Source: Ustilaginoidea virens (Eukaryota; Ascomycota; Sordariomycetes; Hypocreales; Clavicipitaceae). From it: a stretch of DNA of 64,000 nt. The first letter of the stretch is position 1. Each line of letters opens with the position of its first letter. The translations under genes and the position numbers were made by a program. The notes below the pieces were generated by a model. That model was given only the letters and a program-made list of their open reading frames with translations. It was not told where the DNA came from and made no database searches. Below are positions 35,336 through 44,335 of this stretch, piece by piece. The stretch lies in assembly GCF_000687475.1 (NCBI RefSeq), contig NC_057321.1, forward strand, positions 2,418,001 through 2,482,000. Reading direction: 5' to 3'.

Positions 35336-36294
35336 GGCGACGGGGGCTGCCGTCGAGGCGTTTCTGAGTCGGCGCGTGTCGAGGCGAATGGCGGTTTTGA
35401 AGGAGGAGTACAAAATCGTTCAGGGGAGTCGGATAGGGAGGGCGGAGGAAAACACAACGAGGCAGGTTGAGAAAGAGGGAGGACCGGCGCGGGACGCTGC
35501 CACGGAGAGCGATTCTCGGCTTGAAAAGATGGCGTCGTTTTCTTTTCGTTGCTCGCGGTTTGAGGTTCCGGGATGGCCTGAGGTCCGGGAACGTGGCAAG
35601 GCGCAAGATGCGAGGAGGGAGGTTGTCTGGTTGGGGCCCCGGGGGAGTGGATGCAGCAGAGGGTCTGGTTCAATGCTGCGATCCCTGCTCCATCAGCAGG
35701 GTAGTAGCAGCCTTGAGCGAGTGGCAATCTTTTGTCGAGTACTGGCATGGACCCTCTTCTTTGGTTGCTGGATGAGATGGTTGGAGGGACATCTACATAG
35801 GTGCGGTACGTAGAAACATCCCTCCCGCCTGGAGCTAGTTAGTTGGCCCACGGGCTGAACGCTGAACGGACGAGGGGCCTTAGGGGCATGCGAGGCCAAG
35901 GGTGGCGCCTGGCGCTTCTGGGCGTCTGCATGCGCCAAGTGGGCTTCCAGTCGAAATAAAGCCGACTGGAGTCAACTATCAGCACAGCTGGCAGGCAGGA
36001 AAAGACATGACATGCAGTTTCCGGCCTGTGTCAAGGAGCGCTACAGCGTTTGCTGCTCTCTCTTTGCAACATACATAACTATCTGCAAAAAGTCTCAGCT
36101 CCAAGTTTGCGAATGTCGTCCTTTCCAGGGCCAGGAGCCACAACATGCCGTCACATCAGAGACCTTTGGCTTGGCCCCCATCGGATCGCACATCGGATCG
36201 CATCTTTTTCTACATGTTGGACTTGCAATTTCTCTACAAATGGTTAAGTTTCCCCATCTTGACTTGTATTTTCTCCAAAATGAATGAATTCTCC
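35336..36294. other. Desaturase upstream region
   Basis: No supported gene. Frames antisense to the desaturase leader run into this stretch but have no domain. Confidence 0.5.
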
Positions 36295-36699
36295 TTACAC
36301 CGCGTTGCTCTGGCTCGAGAAAACGCCGCCTACCTCTCCAGCCCGAAAGGAATCCATGATGCCCTGCACGCTGGCATACGTTCCAACCGTGAGGAGGAAG
36401 AGCCCCGTGAGGATGATGACGACGTTGAGGGCGACCCGACAGCCGTCGCCGGCGGGGTTTCGCGCCCTGCCGACCTTGTCGTCTGCGCTGCGCATGCGAA
36501 AGAAGGCGACACCCCAGAAGATGAAGCCGAACCAGCTGTCGAGCAGCCAGCTGTCGAGCGGCGAGCTCATGTCGGAGAGGACTCAACGCGGACGAGTCAG
36601 GGACCAAGGTCGCACCGGCGAGGGCGAGGGATGACGGACACGGCCGGGGCGAGACTCACGAGGACCTGACGCGGATTCCGGTCGGGGCTTGTCCGACAT
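36295..36699 (-). pseudogene. Truncated amino-acid transporter (Aa_trans C-terminus), relic or very short gene
   Basis: The frame 36570-36295 encodes a C-terminal piece resembling fungal AAAP/Aa_trans amino-acid permeases. It has two hydrophobic segments (SWFGFIFWGVAFF and VALNVVIILTGLFLLTVGTY) and the family-like end GTYASVQGIMDSFRAGEVGGVF. The normal final residues are replaced by SSQSNAV. The roughly 350 residues holding the other helices are absent. A plausible small first exon (36699-36660, starting MSDKPRPESASGP) can splice to 36581 through a GTGAGT...GAG intron, giving a 108-residue product. I read this as an internally deleted or 5'-truncated copy that keeps an open frame. It could instead be a genuine short membrane protein; resemblance to the permease family is from memory. 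Confidence 0.4.
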
Positions 36700-38198
36700 G
36701 GTATGATAGCGAGGTCAGGCTAGCTGCTGTTTTGTCCTCGTGTTGTGCTTCCGGCGATGCGATGCGGACCGGATACATAAGAAAAGGCACGTCATTTTTC
36801 TATAAACTCGACGTCTGGGGAGGTGTCTGCTGCTAAAGGAACCATTGCAGCACGTCATGGCGTTCATGAAGCTCTCTGGGCCTGCCGAGTGGCGAGGCAT
36901 GCGGGTAAGCATGCGGGCTCAGTGTAGTTGTTTTTCTTTTCTTTTTATTTGCCGGTCAACTGCTTGGCTGTGTGGAGCGGCCATTAGTACTGCGTGTTTA
37001 TCACGGAGTGAGTACTGCAAGTTCTGGTTCTCAACGTCGGCGAGAGAAATGCAACAACCCCTGGTGAGACCTGCAGGCCGAGGTGAGTCCGCCATCTTGG
37101 AAACATGACATGAAGCCTGGCCCATCCATCGCTCTGCATTGGGGGAAAACCAAAAGCCGCCTGGTTCATGTCTGCAAGCAGAGTCCAGCGTAAAAGACGA
37201 TCAATTAGCTGCGTTTTCCAGACTGCAGGTGCCAGGTTCAGCTTCCAAGTTTGCGACGCAACCCCTACCGGGTAACTCTGCGACGTTGGGGTCCGTACTT
37301 GGCCAGGTTCCAGGTTCCAGATGTCATCCATGGGATAAAAGACCAGTTGACAACTTGACACTGTACAAGGGCCTGCCTGTGTGCGCTCAAGATTGGCTCC
37401 CTTGTATTTGCACTTTTCACGTGCTCTTGCGATAACAGGGCGATGGTGGACGGAGTACAGTACATGTGCAGTCGAGGTACCCACCCTTCCTACCTGGTAG
37501 GATAGATACCAAAGGTACCTTAGGTAGGTACCTCCGGGTGCCAGCCCAGCCTCCAGACATGCACATGGCGTGGAGCTAGGCCACAGAGGGGGAAAAAAAG
37601 CTGGTGGGCCTTCCTGAAATATCTTGGGATCAGGTTGCATCCTGGCCTGGCATCAGACACACAATTACCGAAAAAAAAAAAAAAAAAAAAACCAAAAAAG
37701 AGGCCTGGCCTTGCGCTCGACCGGCCGGCCGCTCATACGTTTTTATTTTACTCGCTTTTCCCTCCTCTTCACCACGGGACCAACCCCCCCCCAGGGTGCA
37801 CCTTGACCAACATCTGTCTGGACATTGCGCGAGCGAACCAGACGCTGCTAGGTTGGGACCCCCGTCTCGTTTCCGTCGGACCCCATCTGAGCTACGTTTT
37901 CCCTTCATTAGCTTGTGTGGGACACCTTGGCAGTTCCGGTCGGCAAAACACTTCTGCGCGAGCAAGGTCGACTCAAACACGACACGACAAAATCACCATT
38001 GCCCATTGCGGCAGAGGGGAGGAGCAAAGGGCAGACAGCTACGGCTCGCACCCGCACCCGCACCGCACCGCACGGCACGGCACGGCACGGCACGCGAAAT
38101 TCTGGCTCTTGGTCGAGACCTCGACTCCTGGCATCGCCCTCCCATCTCAACGTCCCGTTTGCAGGCAAGGCGTTTTCGCCCGCCAATCCGCCGTCCCC
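36700..38198. other. Upstream region of ICE2
   Basis: No gene is supported. A CGGAGTAC motif at 37451-37458 and a cluster of GGTAGGTACC-like stretches at about 37487-37535 lie here, followed by an A-run (37671-37690) and a C/T-rich leader up to the ICE2 start. A CACGG array lies near 38065-38095. Confidence 0.5.
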
Positions 38199-38732
38199 AT
38201 GTGGTGGCTATTCAGCATCGTTTTCAGCTCCGTCTTCCTCGTCACCATCATCCTCTCCATTCCCGTTTCCTTCGACGTCGGCGGTCGTGACAGCGGTCTG
38301 GCGTACAGCTTGTCCCTGTTTATATTCTACCTGGTCTACTCGGCCATTCGCATCGCAAGTCCGACGCGGTCACGCCTCGGCTCCACCACGGCCAACCTGC
38401 TTCGACTTTCGCAATGGGTCGTCATCCCGTCGCTGCTCATCTGGGCTCTCAGCCAGTTTGCTGTCGATGCGGGAAATACCAACTGGGTGGAGAGGACCTT
38501 GGGCGGGGTTTTCCACTCCAAGAGCACCAGCTGGACGGAATGGCTGTTTGGCAAGGACGGCGTGCTCGAGACCGTCATGCTGGGCAGTTGGGAGAACATG
38601 CTGCGATACGCCGGACCCGTGTTTCAACTCCTCGAGGGCTTTTGCACGTTGCTTGTCATTCAGGCTGCCGGCCAGATGACGCGCTGGCTCGTCAACAGAG
38701 GTCGCAGTGACACTTGGGTGGTTGGTAGTCTG

Positions 38733-38769
<37 letters not shown>

Positions 38770-39637
38770 CCCGGCCCTTGTTTCCCCTGTTTGTTGTCGC
38801 TCGATGCGCATCTCGGGCCCGACTTACGGCTTCTTGATGGACCATAGCTTGCTAACTTGCCGTTTTCCAAAGATCATCCTCCTTGCCTTTTCCGGCTCCA
38901 TCATTGCAAGCGCAGTCTACTTTCTCTGGCGAGTTGCCCAGTTCCCGCAGATCAGCAATCTGGACGCGACTCTCATCGGAATCACCATGACAACTGCCAC
39001 CTTTCTCTGCGCATATGGCATCGGCAGCGGCCGCGGAAACCCCATCGAGAGCTCATTGCTGTTCGCCTACGTCGTCCTTTGCGTCTATCAGATATTCACG
39101 GATTACCTGCCGTCCGAAGTTGCCGACGAGGCATCCTCGCAGCCCGAGATTCCGCCGTTGCCGCCGGTCATCATGGCGTCCTACTCGACGCTGCTGCACA
39201 TTCTGGGCTCGCTGCCGTCGGCGATGCATTCGTCGCTGGCTTTCCTGTACGCAGCCTTTCAGACAATCACGCCGTCCGTCATCATCTCGCTGGCGTACCG
39301 GCTCTTTGTCTTTTACTCGGCCACGAGAATCATCCCGTCGGTGCGGGATCTGGGGGCCCGGGCGCTCATGGATGACCCCAGCTTTGAGGAGTCGGAGACT
39401 GCCAGCAAGCTGCTCGGCTTCCTGAGCTGGTTCTCCCCGTCCATCCTGGTGTCAGTTTACACGAGCCTGCTGCTGCAACATTTCTCGACCAGCGACGGAC
39501 CCGACGGCTGGACTCTCCGGGGAGGCGACGTGGGCGGGAGCACCTGGCGGTGGATCAATGTCGGGTTGACGATAGCCCTCTACGGCGTCGAGCTCTACCT
39601 GGATACGGGGGAGCCGGACCACTGGAAGGTCGACTAG
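38199..39637 (+). CDS. ICE2: ICE2-family ER integral membrane protein
   Basis: Two exons, 38199-38720 and 38873-39637, give 428 residues. The protein is almost entirely hydrophobic, with about nine to ten predicted membrane spans beginning at the N-terminus (MWWLFSIVFSSVFLVTIILSI). It matches the fungal Ice2 family through stretches such as SLFIFYLVYSAIRIASPTR, WENMLRYAGPVFQLLEGFCT, the splice-spanning RSDTWVIILLAFSGSIIASAVYFLW and the C-terminal INVGLTIALYGVELYL. Yeast Ice2 is an ER protein needed for normal ER structure and inheritance and for release of fatty acids from lipid droplets into phospholipid synthesis. The intron contains a run of 36 T. The donor could also be three bases earlier (GTGGTT), dropping one Val. 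Confidence 0.9.
38734..38769. repeat. 36-base poly-T in the ICE2 intron
   Basis: An uninterrupted run of about 36 T lies in the middle of the only ICE2 intron. Assembly length of such a run is uncertain. Confidence 0.8.
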
Positions 39638-41044
39638 GACCGAGACGTGTCTCGACAAGAGCAAAGCGTTTCGGGAGGCCAGGGGTGGAAAGGGGGAATA
39701 GGGGAATCTCTCGGCTGGCTGCATATGCGACAGGGGGAAGTGACGGGAGAGAAGAGCGTTTGCACGAGATGGCGGCCACTGCAACCGCCCAATGCGACCG
39801 ACTGGCCACGCACACTCTCTGAGCCGAGGAGGCAGAAGACGGGAAGACGCCGGAGCAGATACGGAGCACTGCGACGAGGAGGCGGAGACAGGGGGGGGCG
39901 GAGGCTGGGTGCCACACGCAACAGGGCGACGCAACGTTGAGCCAGTTTCATGGCATGGAAGGAAAGCTGGGAAAGCGGCGTTACGGTAGTGAGAAGGTTA
40001 TTTTCGGTCTGGAGCATGGCGATATCGATATGATTTATCTCTCTCTCTCTCTCTCTCTCTTTCCGTCCCTTTTTTTCTTTCTTTCTTTTTTTTTTTTTTT
40101 TTAATTTTCCCCCGTCTGTGGCTGTCTGGCAAACCCCATGGTTGAGTCCAAGACCGGTATGCCCGTCCCGCCTGGAGCCACGAGTGAGCGTCGGCTGGCG
40201 GTTGTCCTGTCAAGGTCGCACCAGACAGCCCTTGCAGAATGTCGGCCCCAAATGCAACCCCCCCCCCCTTTCCCCAACCTGCATCGCATCACATTCACAT
40301 CCCGCATCCCCCGGCTGACCTCGGGACAACTCCCATCATTCCGTCACGCCCATCGCCTTCATCGCTTGCATCACCGACTGGGCGCAGCCGACCAACCGGC
40401 CCTCACCAGCCCCTACCTACCTGCTCAATCCCTCGGTCCTGCCCGTCACACTCCGACCATGCTCACCTGCCGCGTCGAGAATCAAACAGCCCCTTCTTCC
40501 GGCGACACCCACACGACCCCTTTGCGGCCCCCGGAGACGTCAGCCTGCTGATCGGTCTCGTTGGGGGGTTTATATCGGGCGGCGGGTGGACGGACACGTC
40601 TGGCCTGCCTGGGCGGCCACGCGGCGTGGTGGAGTTTCTGGGGCGAGCAGAGGCTCGACGCGGCTGTGGTGGTGGTCGGGTGTCCTGATCATCTGGGTAT
40701 GAGGGGGGCTGCCTCTTTTTTTTTTTTTATCGCCTTGTTGTTCTTTACTTTGCTGATTCGAGCAAGCTAGGCCTGATGACGAGCCGCTTCGGCGCTTCCG
40801 GCCTCGACGCCGCCGGCCCCCTCCTGGGAAGCAGATTCTTGCCGCCGGAGCTGCCGCTCGCAAAGGCGGAGCAGACCCGTCTCTCCGCGGCCTGTTCGAC
40901 TCGCGCGTCCGGGGCAAGAAAGCGCTCGCTTGCTCCGGGGGGAGGCGGACGACACGCCGGTGCGCGTGGTCGACGAGGGCCCGCGAAGGGACAAGGCCGA
41001 GCTTGCAGAACCCCGGGCAGAACCGGCGCTGCCTGCTTACCTAC
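39638..41044. other. Convergent 3' region between ICE2 and the DUF218 gene
   Basis: No gene is supported. Repeats present are a CT array (40034-40064), T-runs and the start of the CTAC/CTCC array that runs into the DUF218 gene. The Pro/Ser/Arg-rich frames at 40118-41000 are composition artefacts. Confidence 0.5.
40034..40064. repeat. CT dinucleotide microsatellite
   Basis: About fourteen CT units follow each other just downstream of ICE2. Confidence 0.85.
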
Positions 41045-41100
41045 CTACCTACCTACCTCCCTCCCTGCCTCCCTCCCTGCCTCCCTCCCTGCCTGCCTGC
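41037..41100. repeat. CTAC/CTCC/CTGC tetranucleotide array at a gene end
   Basis: Five CTAC units are followed by CTCCCTCCCTGC repeats and then CTGC units. The array begins in non-coding DNA and continues through the stop codon into the last 17 codons of the DUF218 gene. Confidence 0.9.
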
Positions 41101-41890
41101 CCAACGCGCCCATCTGCCTGGCCACGTCCTCGACCGTCCCCGCCGGCCAGCCCTCGGAGAAGACGCCCTGCCACACACCCCATGGGTTCCTCGCCGCCCG
41201 CTTGGCGGACAGCCCGGCCCCCCTGCCGAACGGATCGCTCGCCCAGTCCCGCGCCGCCTCCTCCTCCCCCCGCAGGGCGTCCGGGGCCCCCAGCATCCCC
41301 GGGGGATCTACCCCCACAACGGCAGCCTCGGCGACCCCCACGGCCGCGCAGTGGCCCATGATCCTGCGCCGCTTGAACGCGTGGCTGACCACCGTCACGC
41401 GCGCCGGCCACGCCCCGAACCGCTCCCAGAACGCCGTCACGCTGAACAGGACGTTGTGGAAGGAGTCGAGCGCCCGCTCCTCGAGGAGCACCTCGGTGCG
41501 CGGCGGCAGCGGCCCCAGCAGCCCGGCGGCGCGGCACAGCTCCGCGTACGACCGGGCCTCGGACACGCGCGTCTCCCCGCGCGTCGGGCCTCTAGGGAAC
41601 ACACCAACAAAAAAACAAAGCGGCCGGCGGGGAAAAACAGTCAGCCACGCGGGGGATCGTCTTGCCCGGGGAAAGGGGAGGGGGGGCCTGCTTTACCCGG
41701 AGAAGCAGAGCGCGCAGGGCTGGCGGGTCTGCGCGACGCACCGCGCCGCCGCCTTGATGTGCTCGACAAAGGTGGGCGTTTCGCCGCGCTGGAAGGGCTG
41801 CAGGAGCCATTCCGACTCGAGGGCGCCGTGGGACGGGCCGCCCTGCCAGATGGCGTGGCAGCACACGATGACGAGGGCCGTGGGCGCCAT
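41045..41890 (-). CDS. DUF218 (YdcF/SanA-like) domain protein
   Basis: Two exons, 41890-41697 and 41591-41045, give 246 residues. The start (MAPTALVIVCCHAIWQGGPS) enters directly into the Rossmann-like DUF218 fold. The splice restores LCFSGGPTRGETRVSEARSYAE, the conserved glycine loop plus T-x3-E motif. ILVEERALDSFHNVLFS-like and VTVVSHAFKRRRIMGHC stretches follow, then NPWGVWQGVF near the C-terminus. The biochemical role of the family is not established; bacterial relatives are linked to envelope integrity and bind nucleotide. The final residues (AGREAGREAGREVGR) are encoded by the tetranucleotide array and end at a stop created within it, so this tail may vary between strains. The 203 bases upstream end at the LTR element. 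Confidence 0.85.
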
Positions 41891-42087
41891 GGCGGTGACA
41901 TGGACTTTGGTGCGCGAGGTGGCCAAGGGTCCGGGTGACGCGGCATGTGCACACCCAGGTTTAGGTGGGGGTTGGTTTCGCGATGAAAATCCGCCGCGGG
42001 AGAGTTGAAACGGGGCAAAAAGGAAAAATAAATAAAGGGAAAAAAGGGAAAACGTGGCGGCGGAGCGTTGCCTCGTCACCATTAGAC

Positions 42088-42092
42088 GTCGT
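42088..42092. repeat. Left target-site duplication GTCGT
   Basis: GTCGT immediately precedes the left LTR and is repeated exactly at 44097-44101, immediately after the right LTR. Confidence 0.85.
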
Positions 42093-42251
42093 TGTCACGA
42101 TCGTAGGGTCAAATGTGTGGAATGTAAAGAAGGTTGATCACTCTAAGCTATGGCTGTCTAGAAGCAAGGCTATATATGTATGTACCTATATATATATCTT
42201 CTGTCAATATATATCATCTGTCACGTGCCGTCACATGAGTGACCTGTGATA
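42093..42251 (-). repeat. LTR, left copy (159 bp)
   Basis: It aligns with the right copy over its length, including GGGTCAAATGTGTGGAATGT, GATCACTCTAAGCTATGGCT and the terminal GTGACCTGTGA. The extra 32 bp come mainly from a TATA/TGTA-rich expansion in the middle. Confidence 0.88.
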
Positions 42252-43969
42252 GGTGCCGTCAATAGGAAAAAATCGATATGTCTGCATCGAGTTATTATCA
42301 GCTCATCATCAGCAAATTGTCCCATCCAGTCCTATCTAATTCCACAAGCTTATTGCTACTCAACGTCTGAGCACCAAAAATCGTCCTTGGTCGGTGTCGA
42401 CGGAAGCGTGGATTTTGCCGCCTTGGTTTTCTGATGAACTTTGCTCGACATATTACGTGCCGTTAGATTCGTCATATATGCTCTTAACGCGTCGGCATAA
42501 GCGTTGGGAGCGGTGATATAGCCTGGTATGATTGCTGCGTGATGAGTGGTTGACGAGGGTGGTGATGAACTCTGGTGGCACCAGCAGTACGGTCTGCAGA
42601 AGTGGGAGCTATATAGGGGATGTAGTTGGAGCCGTTGGGAACAGGATTTCGGGGAGAGGCACATTCGGAAGTAAGGGGGACTCTAGGTTGCGTCGTTTGG
42701 TTGGGGTTAGTTCATTCAAACGACAATGGCTTTAATGGCCTCTTTCTCTTTCTGACGTAGGTGATTTCAACTTGGTTTGTGACTTTCCAGGCGTCGATGA
42801 CGGAGGTGGGGCATTGCGGGATGTCATCAAGAGTCTGTTTGTGAACTTTATAGATTTCCTGCCACTTAGAGTTGCGGTCAAGGGTACCCTGTATCATCTT
42901 GACGATGGCCGCATCGAGGAGCGGCGTTGGATCGTTGGGATCGATCTCGTCGGGGAGGTTCTTTGCAAGGAGGTTGGTTGCTGGACGATCCGGAAGGGGT
43001 AGGAGTGACAGCCTGTCCATTCAGCAGATTCATCAAGTTGTCATTCTGGCGAGCTATGTATCTGCTCATTTTGCCTGGCCATCTGCTTAGCCAAGCGGAG
43101 GAGGGCTGCTATTGAGTCTTGAGGCACTGCTGACGGCTGCCTAGACTGGGATGCGTTGGATGACATGGTTGAATCTTGTGACTGTTGAACTTCTGACGAG
43201 GAAGGCTCTTGTTCTGTTGAAGTTAACGGTGACCAAAGGGGGGTAGGTGGTGGTGTCTCCTCTGTCGACTGTATGATGGTTGAAAGCGATCTGGCCTATT
43301 CTCTTCAGGGGAAGAGTGGTCGGGTAAGATAAACGGACTTGATGATATGGAGGGATCTGAATAAGTGGTCTAACTTTTTGAGGGAATGATCCGACCTTGT
43401 AAAGAGATTATTTAATGTGTCGATAAGGTCGTCGACTGGTGTGTCAATACCTGAAGTGAGGGAAGGAGCCTTTATCTCGATAAGATCACCACTCAACGGT
43501 TAGGAGAATGGTTAGGCTCCCTCTTAGTCTACTTTTTTGAGAAAAGCATTGAGAGAATAACGAGAATCGACCTAGTTAATAGGGTAAATAATGTCAGCAT
43601 CTAATAGAGAGAAATCCTCTGCTAGATGTATGGCAAGATCTTATTCGCGTTGAGAGAGTTAAGTCGACCGACCACAGGTGGCTCGTTCTGCAGAAAACGT
43701 GCAGCCGCTGTGAATCCAGAATCGAGTCCTTGCTTGGGGAATGCAGGGGATATGTGAGATGGAAGAAATTGCGTTGTGAAACTGCTTTGTGAATGGCCTC
43801 GGAAACCATAGGGAGGGTCGATGACTTCTCTGTTTTCTTGCTTGGACGGCTGGGGGGAAAGAGTATCATAGGAGGGCGGCGAGGGGGCTCTGCGATATTG
43901 TCGGAAATGAAAAATAAAAAAACACGTCTGGTTCTGGTGCTGGTTCTAGTTGTGCAATTGCTACCAATC

Positions 43970-44096
43970 TGTCACAATCGTAGGGTCAAATGTGTGGAAT
44001 GTAAGAAGGTTGATCACTCTAAGCTATGGCTGTCTAGAAGCAAGCCTATATAAATATATCATCTGTCCTGTGCCGTCAAGTGAGTGACCTGTGACA
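43970..44096 (-). repeat. LTR, right copy (127 bp)
   Basis: It begins TGTCACAATCGTAGGG and ends GTGACCTGTGACA, with terminal inverted TGTCACA/TGTGACA. It is the 5' LTR if the element reads on the minus strand. Confidence 0.88.
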
Positions 44097-44101
44097 GTCG
44101 T
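44097..44101. repeat. Right target-site duplication GTCGT
   Basis: This is an exact copy of the five bases at 42088-42092. Confidence 0.85.
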
Positions 44102-44335
44102 CTGGTGGGACAACGAGGCTTTCGCAACTTGCGCCTGCTGAATGTACATTTGGATTTTGCTATGCTGCCGTCTATTTTCCACCCGGGTATTCGCAAAATG
44201 CCCCCCCCCATAAAAAAAAAAAAGGAACAGGAACAGAATCAGAAACAGAAACAGGAAATGTAAAGGCTCTCGACCGAGACGATGCCGTCAAAGAGACATC
44301 AAAACATCCACCACGCGCAGAGGCCCCCCCCCCAG

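Larger units (their letters stand above)
42093..44096 (-). mobile_element. Short non-autonomous LTR retroelement with 5-bp target-site duplication
   Basis: Two direct repeats (42093-42251 and 43970-44096) bound a 1.7-kb interior. Both begin TGTCAC and end TGTGATA or TGTGACA. GTCGT flanks the whole unit on both sides. Read on the minus strand, TGGTAGCAATTGC starts a few bases after the right-hand LTR; its first seven bases match the complement of a fungal initiator-tRNA 3' end as I recall it, suggesting a primer-binding site. The best interior frames are also on the minus strand, from an ATG at 43166 (MSSNASQSRQPSAVPQDSIA) and continuing in other frames near 43069-42712 (LPDEIDPNDPTPLLDAAIVK). 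They could be a decayed gag. No protease, reverse transcriptase, RNase H or integrase motif is seen, so it is classed as non-autonomous. Confidence 0.8.

Noticed and set aside
34524..35813. 429-codon plus-strand frame across the desaturase gene
   Set aside because: It is antisense to the histidine-box exons, crosses the GGA array and shows no family signature.
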